Below, piece after piece: positions 7,352 to 15,516 of a stretch of 33,995 nucleotides of DNA. A program made the position numbers and the translations under genes. The stretch is from CAIOGI01 sp964561875 (GTDB taxonomy: Bacteria; Patescibacteriota; Minisyncoccia; Phycocordibacterales; PALSA-1337), in assembly GCA_964561875.1 (NCBI GenBank), contig CAZLQL010000008.1, forward strand, positions 1 to 33,995, in the 5' to 3' direction. Each line of letters starts with the position of its first letter. Position 1 is the stretch's first letter. The notes below the pieces were generated by a model, which saw nothing but the letters and a program-made list of their open reading frames with translations, did no database searches and was not told the DNA's origin.

Positions 7352-7786
7352 ATGAAGAATCAAAAAATTAGTTTAAAGATAGTCTTTGTAATTTTATCGA
7401 CACTAAGTTCGTATATTTCTACGACTGTACTAAAAGAATTTTTTATGAGAGTTAGGCCAGAAAATATATATGGTCTTACTGACTACAGTTTTCCCTCTGC
7501 ACACTCATCACTTTCTACTGCTTTTTTTATCTCGGCTTTTATAGTTATATCACCTTATATAAAGAACAAGTTTGATCGTATTTTCTTGGATATCATATGT
7601 GTAATGTTTCCAATAGTTATAGGAATAAGCAGGATAGTCATGCATGTACACTGGGTATCAGATGTTATATGTGGATGGATACTAGGCTTTATATGTGTTG
7701 CTATGTCTTACTACTTAGTTTGTATCTTTTATGGTGAAAGCTGGAATGGTAGCAAGAAGACACATAAGTCCAACAAGAGTAAATGA
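7352..7786 (+). CDS. PAP2-family membrane phosphatase
   Basis: 144 residues with about four hydrophobic helices. The three PAP2 motifs are intact: K28...R35-P36 (KEFFMRVRP), P48-S-A-H51 (SFPSAHSS), and S93-R94-x5-H100-x3-D104. The family removes phosphate from lipid phosphates. An undecaprenyl-pyrophosphate phosphatase or phosphatidylglycerophosphatase role is likely, acting at the outer face of the membrane. It is shorter than usual and starts close to the catalytic Lys. The last 72 bp overlap the end of the convergent MFS gene. The final residues are basic and polar (SKKTHKSNKSK), consistent with a read-out extension over the partner gene. Confidence 0.88.
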   Translation: MKNQKISLKIVFVILSTLSSYISTTVLKEFFMRVRPENIYGLTDYSFPSAHSSLSTAFFISAFIVISPYIKNKFDRIFLDIICVMFPIVIGISRIVMHVHWVSDVICGWILGFICVAMSYYLVCIFYGESWNGSKKTHKSNKSK

Positions 7787-8905
7787 TGATTGTTGTCCAA
7801 AACCTAGTATCAAAGTAAGGCTAGTTATAAAAGGTGCTACAAAGTATGCAATAGGTCTTGTTGCTCTGAATACCCCTAACATACTAGAATCATCAGCTCT
7901 AACAGTTTTGAAAAAGTATATTTCTATCATTGTTTCAGAAAAAGCAGCACCAACTCTGGTAAAAAATAGTGCCAATGCCCAAATCCATACACTGTGGGAA
8001 GTGATCAGACTCATTATTACTGTAGTTATACCCATAATCACAAAACCAATAGTCATGATTTCTTTTTCACCATATTTATTGTCTGCCAATTTACCTAATG
8101 GCCATTGAAGAATAGGGAAAGGTATGAGCATTACAGTGAGTATAATTCCAATTTCAAACCAATTTAAACCGATTGTATTGTGTAAATATATTGGACTATA
8201 TACTACCATCCAAGCATAAAAAGTTTGGAGTGCTATGTTTGATAAAAATAATTTTCTATTATTTTTATCTTTTTCTACATGTAAAAGTGTATGCCAAATG
8301 GATATATGATTGTAGTTAGGATCCTTGAATCTAGGGAAGTTTTTATATATTAAATAAAGTAATGGAATAAGAACATATAAACTGGCAGTATAAACACCTT
8401 TATAATCATCCATACCATCTATAATCATTGTTCCTATGAAGGGTGCAATTATCCAAGCTGTATTTATGGTTGTTAAATACATTCCTCTTATCTTTCCTTC
8501 ACTACCATGTTCAGAATATACCTCTAGAAAAACATCCAATGATATACCTATCATAGATATAACAGCAGAGTGTAGTATAAAAAGGATTATCAAGACTACA
8601 GGATCTGCAGAGTGTGTAAGTCCATAGAGAAAACCAATATCTAGTACGACAGCCCACATTGCCAGTGTGTAATTTCCCATTACTCTAAGGAACCAAGGTA
8701 TAAATAGAAATGCTAGGGAAGTAACGGCTGCACCTATCATGTATATGATTCCTACTGTATTTTGATTTACAAACAAACTCAAAAAACTAGAGTTTGAATA
8801 CATCGGCATTACAAGTGATATCGTATATACAAATCCTATGATAGCTATCGTGTATATTTTATGATTATTTCCTTTTGTAATACCAAGTGATGAGTGATGT
8901 TTCAT
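7715..8905 (-). CDS. MFS transporter
   Basis: 396 residues with about 12 hydrophobic segments in two halves, the fold of the major facilitator superfamily. A loop between helices 2 and 3 carries GNYTLAMWAV, where family motif A is degenerate. The central loop near residues 190-215 is charged (HVEKDKNNRKL). The LGKLADNKYGEKE segment in the second half resembles the conserved MFS loop motif. The substrate cannot be inferred. The 3' end overlaps the convergent PAP2 gene by 72 bp. The gene starts 38 nt after the RNase J stop but has its own leaderless-type promoter. Confidence 0.85.
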   Translation of the reverse strand: MKHHSSLGITKGNNHKIYTIAIIGFVYTISLVMPMYSNSSFLSLFVNQNTVGIIYMIGAAVTSLAFLFIPWFLRVMGNYTLAMWAVVLDIGFLYGLTHSADPVVLIILFILHSAVISMIGISLDVFLEVYSEHGSEGKIRGMYLTTINTAWIIAPFIGTMIIDGMDDYKGVYTASLYVLIPLLYLIYKNFPRFKDPNYNHISIWHTLLHVEKDKNNRKLFLSNIALQTFYAWMVVYSPIYLHNTIGLNWFEIGIILTVMLIPFPILQWPLGKLADNKYGEKEIMTIGFVIMGITTVIMSLITSHSVWIWALALFFTRVGAAFSETMIEIYFFKTVRADDSSMLGVFRATRPIAYFVAPFITSLTLILGFGQQSSFTLVGLMCLLATIPAFTIKDTN

Positions 8906-8911
8906 TTACTA

Positions 8912-8920
8912 ATTATAGCA
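8912..8920 (-). promoter_or_regulatory. Extended -10 giving a leaderless MFS mRNA
   Basis: The minus strand reads TGCTATAAT and then exactly 6 nt before the ATG at 8905. No ribosome-binding site is present. Confidence 0.6.
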
Positions 8921-8943
8921 ATAAAACAAAAGATTTCGCTAGG

Positions 8944-10914
8944 TTATACTGATAAAAGTACTGGGATAACTATAGGTCTCTTTGCTGTTTTTTGTAGAAG
9001 GAATTTACTTACATTATCTGTAATATTTGTCTTTACGTATTCAACATTTATAGGATTCATACCTTTTGTTGATTCTTCCACTGTATTTTTTATAACTATT
9101 CTAGCTTGATGTAGAAGTTCTTGTGATTCACGAAGATAGACGAAACCTCTAGATATGATATCTGGTGACTTCTTAAGTTTTCCTGTTTGATTGTTGATTA
9201 TAGCAAATACAATAAATATTCCGTCTTGAGCAAGCATTTGTCTATCACGGATAACTACGTCTTGTATATCTCCAACTGAGAATCCATCAACCATAACTAT
9301 TCCTGATGGTGCTTTTTCTTTTAGTTTAACAATCTTTTTACCTTCGTCTTGGATTTCAACTACAGATCCATTGTCTGGTATAACTACACTTTCTTCAGGT
9401 AGGTTATTTGCTTCTTTTGCTATGTCTCCATGAACTCTAAGCATATAGTGATAACCGTGAACAGGCATAAAGAATCTAGGATTTATTTTTTTGTGTATCC
9501 AAGCGGTTTCATCTCTATTTGCATGTCCTGATGAGTGAACATCAGCTATTCTGTAGTGAATAATGTTTGCACCTTGGCGTGATAGATTGTCCTTTAGTTT
9601 TTGAACTGCACGTTCATTTCCAGGAATAACTGACGATGATAATAGTATGGTGTCTCTTTTTGTTATTTTTATGTATTTATGTGTTCTGTTTGCAATACGC
9701 ATCATAGCAGCGTACTCATCCCCTTGAGCACCTGTAGCTAGAACCACTATTCTTTCTGGCGGGTAACTATCCATTTCTTCTACTGTAATAAGAGTATCCT
9801 TCTTTGGTTTAAGTAGACCTAGATGACGACATATTTCTATGTTTGTTTTCATACTTCTACCTTCAACTACTACTTTCTTTCCATATTTTTCAGAGTAGTC
9901 AATAATCTTAAGCATTCTTTCAAGTAGAGAAGCAAATGTTGCTATAACCAATCTTCCTTTTGCATTCTTTATTATCTCCTCAATATTTTTATGTACAACC
10001 TTTTCTGGTATAGAAAAGCCAGGATTTTCTACGTTTGTAGAATCAGCCATAAGTAATAGAACATTTTTATTCTTGAAAGCTCTATCGTACTCTTTCTCTT
10101 CTTCTTCAGTTGGAACTCCATCTACGTGGTCTAGTTTTAAGTCACCTGTATGAACTATAGAACCATGAGGTGTCTCTATTATGATTCCCATAGCGTCAGG
10201 GATAGTGTGTGTAACAGCAAAGAATTTAACCTTCAATGCACCTAGAGTTATTGTCTCATCTTTTTCAACAATCTTTATATCTAGTGGTGGAACATGCGCA
10301 AATTCCTCTTGTCTCTTTTTAACCATCACTGAAGTTAACATTCTTGTATAAAGTGGGGGATTACCGATTCTTGGCATAACATAAGGTATACCTCCTATGT
10401 GGTCTAGGTGACCGTGAGTTATGATTACTGCCTTTATCTTATTTTTTCTTTCCTCAACGTATCTAGTGTTTGGAAGTATATAGTCTATTCCTGGTGTATT
10501 TTCATCTTTAAATTGAAAACCAATATCTATAAGTATGATATCGTCACCATATTCGACCATGGTCATGTTTTTACCAATCTCTTCTACTCCTCCTAGAGGC
10601 ACTATACGAATATTACCTTTTTCTAGTGGTGGTATTATGTCTTCTGGTTTCTTATTTGAACCCTCTTCTTTCTTAAGCATATGAACTTCTCTAGGCATTT
10701 TATCCTTCATTCTTCCAAGTGTTCTGTGACCTTGGGGTCTTCTTGGTCCACGGTTTGTATTTCTATGATCATGAGATCTTAGACCATGTGAAGGTCTTTT
10801 TTCTGAATCATTTGTAAGTCCAACTGGTTGCACTTTTACTTCACTTGTCTGCATCTTTTCTACTTGCTTATCTAACTGTTTGTCTATTTTATTGTCTAAA
10901 TTTTGTTTTTCCAT
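8944..10914 (-). CDS. rnj: Ribonuclease J
   Basis: 656 residues against about 555 for typical RNase J. The extra length is a basic, low-complexity N-terminal extension of about 100 residues (Lys/Gln/Arg/His-rich, including GPRRPQGHRTLGR). The metallo-beta-lactamase core has THGHLDHIGG, HTGDLKLD and later His ligands. The beta-CASP part contains the ATGAQGDEYAAM and HSSGHANRDE motifs, followed by the PVHGYHYML segment and a C-terminal domain. The enzyme is a 5'-3' exo- and endoribonuclease for mRNA turnover and rRNA maturation. The extension could bind RNA (inference). It lies 61 nt downstream of the solute-binding protein gene on the same strand. Confidence 0.95.
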   Translation of the reverse strand: MEKQNLDNKIDKQLDKQVEKMQTSEVKVQPVGLTNDSEKRPSHGLRSHDHRNTNRGPRRPQGHRTLGRMKDKMPREVHMLKKEEGSNKKPEDIIPPLEKGNIRIVPLGGVEEIGKNMTMVEYGDDIILIDIGFQFKDENTPGIDYILPNTRYVEERKNKIKAVIITHGHLDHIGGIPYVMPRIGNPPLYTRMLTSVMVKKRQEEFAHVPPLDIKIVEKDETITLGALKVKFFAVTHTIPDAMGIIIETPHGSIVHTGDLKLDHVDGVPTEEEEKEYDRAFKNKNVLLLMADSTNVENPGFSIPEKVVHKNIEEIIKNAKGRLVIATFASLLERMLKIIDYSEKYGKKVVVEGRSMKTNIEICRHLGLLKPKKDTLITVEEMDSYPPERIVVLATGAQGDEYAAMMRIANRTHKYIKITKRDTILLSSSVIPGNERAVQKLKDNLSRQGANIIHYRIADVHSSGHANRDETAWIHKKINPRFFMPVHGYHYMLRVHGDIAKEANNLPEESVVIPDNGSVVEIQDEGKKIVKLKEKAPSGIVMVDGFSVGDIQDVVIRDRQMLAQDGIFIVFAIINNQTGKLKKSPDIISRGFVYLRESQELLHQARIVIKNTVEESTKGMNPINVEYVKTNITDNVSKFLLQKTAKRPIVIPVLLSV

Positions 10915-10975
10915 TTTTTTAATTTAATTTCTTAATCTATTTAATCTATATAATTTTTTATTTTAACCTCTTTTT

Positions 10976-12742
10976 TTATAATTTATTGACGAATATTTTC
11001 CATACATCCTCTGTCTGCACGTACCATTTTTCAATACTGTAGAATCTATCGGAAATAGTCGTAATATCTTTTAAATCAATTCCACCAACCTTTTCTGGAA
11101 CTATATACATAAACTCTGGTGAATAAAGGAAGATTGCTGGAACATCTCTTTCGATTATTTCATCGAATTGAGAATATAGCTTTGTTCTTTCTTTTTCATC
11201 AAATGTTACTCTAGCATCTTCTAGTATTTTATCTGTCCTACTGTTTACATACATAGCAACATTGAGTCCTGGGGCAGTTCTCTGTGAAGAGTGCCAGAAA
11301 GCATATAGATCGAGATCTTTTCCTACAAATTCACCGAATAGTAAAGCATCATATTTTCTTGTAGAGATTATGTTTTGATATAAATCTCCATATTCAAATA
11401 TTTTTACGTTCACTTTTGCACCAATAGCTTCCCATTGGGCCTTTATTATTTCTGCAGTCTCTTTTAGATCAGGTGTATCTGCTGTAGCTATAGAAAATTC
11501 AAGTTTTCTAGTATTTTTACCTTCTTTCTTTTCTAGAACACCTTCGCTATTTAGTACCCAACCTGCTTTTGCTAGTATATCTTTTGCTTTATCAATATTA
11601 GCTTTATTTACAGTATCTTTATTTATATTTTTATAAAGTATTTGATCAGGTATTGGACTATCTATTTTTACACCATAACCAAACAATACTCTCTTGATTA
11701 TATAATCTTTATCAACTGCTAGATCTAGTGCTTGTCTTACTTCTATAGAAGAGAATACTGTAGCTTGGTTTTGATTTAAAAATACTCCGAATATTCTAGG
11801 TAAAGGGAAGTGTAATATCTTTGCATTTGGTACTCCTGAAGATATACTGTTTGCTTCTTTTGGTGATATTCCAGCTACACTTTCTATTATTCCTTTTTTA
11901 TATGAATCTATTGCATCTTTTTCAGTGGGGAAGAAATATAATACAAACTTTGTAATATAAGCTTCTTCATTGTGATATCTCTGCCATGCTGAAAGTTCAT
12001 AGTATTCTGGTATACCATCACTATTTTTCTTTATTGATGATATTTTATATGGACCTGATCCTATTGGTTCAACATTATTTTGGCTAAATACAAACTGTGA
12101 AGAATCAACTTTTGACCATATATGTTCCGGTAATATACCTATTGTTGTATTTGTAATGAAAGGTGTATATATCTGTTTTAGGATAAATTGGATTTCATAA
12201 TCATTTACGATTTTTACATTTACATTTGCCCAGTCTGCTTTTTTTGGATTTTTAATATTTGCATCCTGAATCTTTTTTATTGTAAATTCAACATCTTTTG
12301 CTGTAAGTGGAACTCCATCATGAAATCTTACATTTTTCTTTATTTTAAATGTATAGACCAAACCATCATCAGAAACCTTGTAGCTTTCTGCAACATCTGG
12401 TACTAAGTCACCATTTTTATATCTCATCAAACCTGAATATATAAGTGTATCTAGATCTCTATCTACATCTGTAAAAGCTAATACTGGATTAACAGAATGG
12501 GGTAGACCGATCACTCCTTCTCTTAACTCACCACCATATGCTGGTACCGGTACAAGAAAATAATTATTTACATAAGATGCAAGAGCTATAGACCCCATAA
12601 ATAGCAATAAAGTAAAAAATCCAAATATAACTTTTTCGGTCATAGAAAACTGACGAATAATAGCTAGTATTTTTTCGCCACCCTTAATTTTTAATTCTTT
12701 ATTGTTTGTCGCTTGTTCTGTGTTCACGGAAGTATGCGCCAT
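10976..12742 (-). CDS. Membrane-anchored family-5 (OppA-like) solute-binding protein
   Basis: 588 residues. One N-terminal transmembrane helix (about 38-60) replaces the usual lipoprotein signal; I see no lipobox Cys. The extracytoplasmic part has family-5 hallmarks: GGELREGVIGLPHSVNP, the SYKVSDDGLVYTFKIKKNVRFHDG signature, LTAKDVEFT, and IEVRQALDLAVDKDYI. Such proteins bind peptides, nickel or other solutes for ABC importers. No cognate permease or ATPase is nearby. The gene sits directly behind secG in an apparent operon. That could point to a role in handling exported peptides or degradation products, but this is speculative. Confidence 0.88.
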   Translation of the reverse strand: MAHTSVNTEQATNNKELKIKGGEKILAIIRQFSMTEKVIFGFFTLLLFMGSIALASYVNNYFLVPVPAYGGELREGVIGLPHSVNPVLAFTDVDRDLDTLIYSGLMRYKNGDLVPDVAESYKVSDDGLVYTFKIKKNVRFHDGVPLTAKDVEFTIKKIQDANIKNPKKADWANVNVKIVNDYEIQFILKQIYTPFITNTTIGILPEHIWSKVDSSQFVFSQNNVEPIGSGPYKISSIKKNSDGIPEYYELSAWQRYHNEEAYITKFVLYFFPTEKDAIDSYKKGIIESVAGISPKEANSISSGVPNAKILHFPLPRIFGVFLNQNQATVFSSIEVRQALDLAVDKDYIIKRVLFGYGVKIDSPIPDQILYKNINKDTVNKANIDKAKDILAKAGWVLNSEGVLEKKEGKNTRKLEFSIATADTPDLKETAEIIKAQWEAIGAKVNVKIFEYGDLYQNIISTRKYDALLFGEFVGKDLDLYAFWHSSQRTAPGLNVAMYVNSRTDKILEDARVTFDEKERTKLYSQFDEIIERDVPAIFLYSPEFMYIVPEKVGGIDLKDITTISDRFYSIEKWYVQTEDVWKIFVNKL

Positions 12743-12772
12743 CCTGTCTATAAAACAGTATATATACGCTTC

Positions 12773-13003
12773 TTATATTAGTGAGATAAGTGATGCTATA
12801 ACAAATAGTATAGATATAACTATAGTTAAAATGAAGAGAGTCTTTTCAAATCCTCTACGAGTATGGTAAACAGAGCTGAAGTTGTCACCTCCACCAAAGG
12901 CTCCACCAATCTGAGAACCAGTTCTTTGTAGAAGAATGGTCACAAGAAGGATTACCGATAAAATAATCTGCACATAAGGCAGAATTGATTGAATAGTCTT
13001 CAT
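12773..13003 (-). CDS. secG: Preprotein translocase subunit SecG
   Basis: 76 residues from the Met at 13003 (MKTIQSILPYVQ). Two transmembrane helices flank a cytoplasmic loop with the family signature LLQRTGSQIGGAFGGG and the FEKTLF segment. It is a subunit of the SecYEG channel that assists the SecA-driven translocation cycle. Upstream in-frame ATGs (13021, 13009) overlap or crowd the -10 box, so the start at 13003 is preferred. It is followed 30 nt later by the solute-binding protein gene. Confidence 0.92.
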   Translation of the reverse strand: MKTIQSILPYVQIILSVILLVTILLQRTGSQIGGAFGGGDNFSSVYHTRRGFEKTLFILTIVISILFVIASLISLI

Positions 13004-13011
13004 TGGCATGT

Positions 13012-13020
13012 AATATAGCA
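13012..13020 (-). promoter_or_regulatory. Extended -10 of secG
   Basis: The minus strand reads TGCTATATT (TATATT at 13012-13017 preceded by TGC), 8 nt before the ATG at 13003. A leaderless or nearly leaderless mRNA is predicted. Confidence 0.5.
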
Positions 13021-13058
13021 TAGAGATTTTTGCTATGCAAGTTGTATATTTAAATAAA

Positions 13059-13096
13059 ATGGCCCCGCTCTGCCTCTACGAGGTGAGCGGGGCCAT
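13059..13096 (-). terminator. Strong intrinsic terminator of the ABC exporter gene
   Basis: ATGGCCCCGCT (13059-13069) pairs with AGCGGGGCCAT (13086-13096), with a further CCTC/GAGG inner stem. On the minus strand it is followed by TTTTATTT. It lies 12 nt beyond the exporter stop codon and insulates it from secG. Confidence 0.85.
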
Positions 13097-13107
13097 GAAT
13101 AATTAAA

Positions 13108-14886
13108 CTAAATTGAAACTCTTTTCATTGCGTCCAAAAGTCTGTTGAACTCAGGACAAGTTTCTACGAGATAGTTATAACTACCATTCCCTACAATTTT
13201 GCCATTTTCGAAGACAAAGATTGTATCAAATATAGGTAATAAATGAAGTCCGTGAACAATTGAAATAATCGTTTTATCACAAAACCCTGAGAATACTCTC
13301 CTGCAGACTTCAAGTTCAGTAGCTTTATCCAAACCACTTGTTTGTTCATCAAGTAAGATAATGTCTTTATTTCTTGATGCTAAAAGACCTCTGGCCATAG
13401 CAAGTCTTTGTTGTTGTCCACCAGAAAGGTTTACACCTTTTTCTTTTGTTGAAGATTCAATACCTTTTGGTAATCCAGAAATAACATCACTGAAGCAAGC
13501 CATGTCTGCGTATTTACCTATGCATTCAATATCTACAGTGTCGTCATGCATTGTAATATTCTCTCTAACCGTACTTGCGAATATTTCTGGACTTTGTGGA
13601 ATAAGGGCAATTGCATCTGATATTCCTGCAAATCCATCAGGTATAGGTGATCCATCAACACTTAATTTTAGAGACTGAGGATGGTACAAATTTCTAAGTA
13701 TCCTCATCATTGTGGTTTTTCCACCACCTGTATGGCCAATAAAAGCGATTTTTTGACCACGCTTTATTGTGGCAGAATTTACCTCAAGATGAATTTCACC
13801 TTCTTTACCGCCAGTGTAAGAAAATTCTAGATCTTTTATTTCCAGCGTTTTCCAATTTTCTGGTAGAACATGCTCCACCTCTTTTTCTGGTTTGAATTGT
13901 AAAGAAATAGTTTCAACATTTGCCACCTTGGATCTTTGTTTGACTATTTCTCCATATCTGTCCGCAAAATAGAAAAACAAGTTTTCTATTTTTCCAAGGT
14001 AACTTAGTAATAGATATATACTACTAATAGCTATTACTTGACCCGATCTGCTTATTTGCCAAAAGTGCATTCCTAAAACAAGTACCGTCGTGATGGAACT
14101 ACATATTGCAACTAAGCACCATTTCATCTCATTAATACGATTGTTATTGATCTGTAATTCGTATGGTTTTTCTATATCTTCAGATATTGATCTAAAGAAA
14201 TGTTTACGAACCCTCAATATAATGATTGTTGCTATATTTCCAATCGCATCTTGTATTCTTTCAGATACTTTATTGTCATTCTTATTTAGAATGTCGTACT
14301 GTACTACCAATACTTTATCAAAACCAATTGTTATTAGAATTGATATTATAAGCATTGCTGTGACAATAAATACAGATGTATGACTGAAGTATATGAGCAT
14401 TGTATAGCTCGCAATCAATCGCATTATTGCATATATTACTTGGAACGAACCAGATGAAAAATCATAAAGTGCCTCTCGACCATTTTTGATTTTATCAACC
14501 GTATCTCCTGAGTGGTTATCTACATGCCACTGCATTGGTAATTTCATTACACCGTCAATTAAAAACCTTGTATAACTTGCCCTCAACTTAAATGCATTTT
14601 TTAACTCCATGCATCTCGCAGGACCGTGAAATAACCAAAACAAAACTGTAGTGCCAAACATTAAACAGAGCATCACAAATATTGATTTAATATTCGTTTC
14701 GTTTATACCTTGTTTTTGAACCTTATCCATTATTTTTGCTAATAATAATGGATATAAGAATGTGTCGATGCATTCTGCCAATAAAAAGAAAGTCCAATAG
14801 ACTACGATACTCTTTTTATTATCTGAGTGTTGCCACACCTTACCGAAAAGGTAAAGTAGTGGATTTTTTTCTTTTGTACTCTTCAT
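13108..14886 (-). CDS. Half-size ABC exporter (membrane domain fused to ATPase)
   Basis: 592 residues. The N-terminal membrane domain of about 330 residues has roughly six helices of the type-IV (B-family) exporter fold, with a degenerate coupling region. The ATPase domain follows: Walker A GHTGGGKTT (about residue 385), Q-loop ALIPQSPEIF, signature NLSGGQQQRLAMARG, Walker B IILLDEQTSGLD and H-loop SIVHGLHLL. Family members export drugs, lipids or peptides as dimers. There is no N-terminal C39 peptidase domain. The Walker B motif is followed by Gln (DEQ) where Glu/Pro/Ala vary. The Met at 14886 has a strong GGAGGT ribosome-binding site. Upstream on the same strand lie a terminator-like hairpin and a 23-codon peptide gene. 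Confidence 0.9.
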   Translation of the reverse strand: MKSTKEKNPLLYLFGKVWQHSDNKKSIVVYWTFFLLAECIDTFLYPLLLAKIMDKVQKQGINETNIKSIFVMLCLMFGTTVLFWLFHGPARCMELKNAFKLRASYTRFLIDGVMKLPMQWHVDNHSGDTVDKIKNGREALYDFSSGSFQVIYAIMRLIASYTMLIYFSHTSVFIVTAMLIISILITIGFDKVLVVQYDILNKNDNKVSERIQDAIGNIATIIILRVRKHFFRSISEDIEKPYELQINNNRINEMKWCLVAICSSITTVLVLGMHFWQISRSGQVIAISSIYLLLSYLGKIENLFFYFADRYGEIVKQRSKVANVETISLQFKPEKEVEHVLPENWKTLEIKDLEFSYTGGKEGEIHLEVNSATIKRGQKIAFIGHTGGGKTTMMRILRNLYHPQSLKLSVDGSPIPDGFAGISDAIALIPQSPEIFASTVRENITMHDDTVDIECIGKYADMACFSDVISGLPKGIESSTKEKGVNLSGGQQQRLAMARGLLASRNKDIILLDEQTSGLDKATELEVCRRVFSGFCDKTIISIVHGLHLLPIFDTIFVFENGKIVGNGSYNYLVETCPEFNRLLDAMKRVSI

Positions 14887-14888
14887 TT

Positions 14889-14896
14889 TACCTCCT
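14889..14896 (-). promoter_or_regulatory. Strong Shine-Dalgarno of the ABC exporter
   Basis: The minus strand reads TAGGAGGT, 4 nt before the ATG at 14886. Most housekeeping genes in the window lack such a site, so it marks this cassette as unusual and fixes the start codon. Confidence 0.75.
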
Positions 14897-14916
14897 ATTT
14901 TGTTGTGAAGAACTAA

Positions 14917-14939
14917 AAATACCGCTTTGCGCGGTATTT
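14917..14939 (-). terminator. Terminator/attenuator-like hairpin between peptide and ABC exporter
   Basis: On the minus strand AAATACCGC, a GCAAA loop and GCGGTATTT form a 9-bp stem followed by TT and AG. It lies after the peptide stop (14969) and before the exporter ribosome-binding site, so it would interrupt transcription of the exporter. TTGCGC in the minus-strand peptide gene (14979-14984) is complementary to GCGCAA in the hairpin (14927-14932), which offers a possible alternative antiterminator pairing. Confidence 0.6.
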
Positions 14940-14968
14940 AAAGTATTCAATTTGATAGGATTAAAAAC

Positions 14969-15040
14969 TTATAACACAGCGCAATATAGCCAGTTTCCTG
15001 GACGACTATATGTATTTAGATTTTGTGTATTTGTTTTCAT
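14969..15040 (-). CDS. 23-residue peptide gene upstream of the ABC exporter
   Basis: An ATG at 15040 opens 23 codons ending in TAA at 14969. The peptide begins MKTNTQNLNTY and ends NWLYCAVL: a polar, Asn/Thr-rich N-terminal half, a central Arg-Pro-Gly turn and a hydrophobic C-terminal half with one Trp and one Cys. A purine-rich AAAAAGG lies 4 nt before the ATG, and a near-consensus promoter lies just upstream. The downstream order is hairpin, ribosome-binding site, ABC exporter. It may be a regulatory leader peptide whose translation controls the hairpin, as BmrB does for the bmrCD exporter of Bacillus. It could instead be an exported signal or toxin peptide. There is no protein-level evidence. 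Confidence 0.55.
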   Translation of the reverse strand: MKTNTQNLNTYSRPGNWLYCAVL

Positions 15041-15050
15041 GTGCCTTTTT

Positions 15051-15079
15051 ACGATAGCTTATATTGAACAATAAGTCAA
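15051..15079 (-). promoter_or_regulatory. Promoter of the peptide-ABC exporter cassette
   Basis: The minus strand has TTGACT (15074-15079), a 17-nt spacer and TATCGT (15051-15056). The predicted transcription start (about 15044) is only a few nt before the peptide ATG. It is divergent from the groES promoter. Confidence 0.65.
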
Positions 15080-15080
15080 G

Positions 15081-15108
15081 TTGTATATACTAAAGCCTTA
15101 TATATAAT
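15081..15108 (+). promoter_or_regulatory. Promoter of groES-groEL
   Basis: TTGTAT (15081-15086), a 16-nt spacer and TATAAT (15103-15108), 30 nt before the groES ATG. I see no CIRCE inverted repeat (TTAGCACTC-N9-GAGTGCTAA), so HrcA control is not indicated. The short palindrome TTAGCTAA (15121-15128) lies in the leader. Confidence 0.5.
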
Positions 15109-15138
15109 ACGAATACATTATTAGCTAAATAAAACTAT

Positions 15139-15501
15139 ATGAAAAAGAAGACACAAAAAAAGGTTTTAAAGAAAAAAGTTTTGATTGAATCAAAAAAGAC
15201 AGAGTCTTTATATCCTATAGAACCACTTTCAGATAGAGTTCTTATAAAGGAAGATATTGAAAGTAAAGAAAAAACTACGGCTTCAGGAATTATTATTCCA
15301 GCAACAGTTATAGAAGATAAAAGTGGAAAGAGGGGAATCGTTGTTGCAATAGGAAAAGGAAGATATGAAGAAGGAAAATATATTCCAGTGTCAGTAAAAG
15401 TAAATGATAAAGTTTTATTTCAATGGGGAGATAAAATAGTTGTAGATGGTACTGAATATTTTGTAGTTAGAGAATCAGAAATCTTGGCTATTATCAGATA
15501 A
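15139..15501 (+). CDS. groES: Co-chaperonin GroES with Lys-rich N-terminal extension
   Basis: 120 residues against about 95 for typical GroES. The first ~25 residues are an extra, very basic segment (MKKKTQKKVLKKKVLIESKK). The Cpn10 domain begins at about IEPLSDRVLIKE and includes the mobile loop KTTASGIIIP that contacts GroEL, then the KVNDKVLFQWGD and YFVVRESEILAI segments. It caps the GroEL folding chamber in the cytoplasm. groEL follows after 15 nt. The extension might be an artefact of start choice, but no in-frame Met lies nearer the domain, so it seems real. Confidence 0.95.
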   Translation: MKKKTQKKVLKKKVLIESKKTESLYPIEPLSDRVLIKEDIESKEKTTASGIIIPATVIEDKSGKRGIVVAIGKGRYEEGKYIPVSVKVNDKVLFQWGDKIVVDGTEYFVVRESEILAIIR

Positions 15502-15516
15502 ATTATAAATAAAAAC

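Noticed and set aside
15060..15138. CIRCE element upstream of groES
   Set aside because: Only a short palindrome TTAGCTAA is found; the long inverted repeat TTAGCACTC-N9-GAGTGCTAA is absent.
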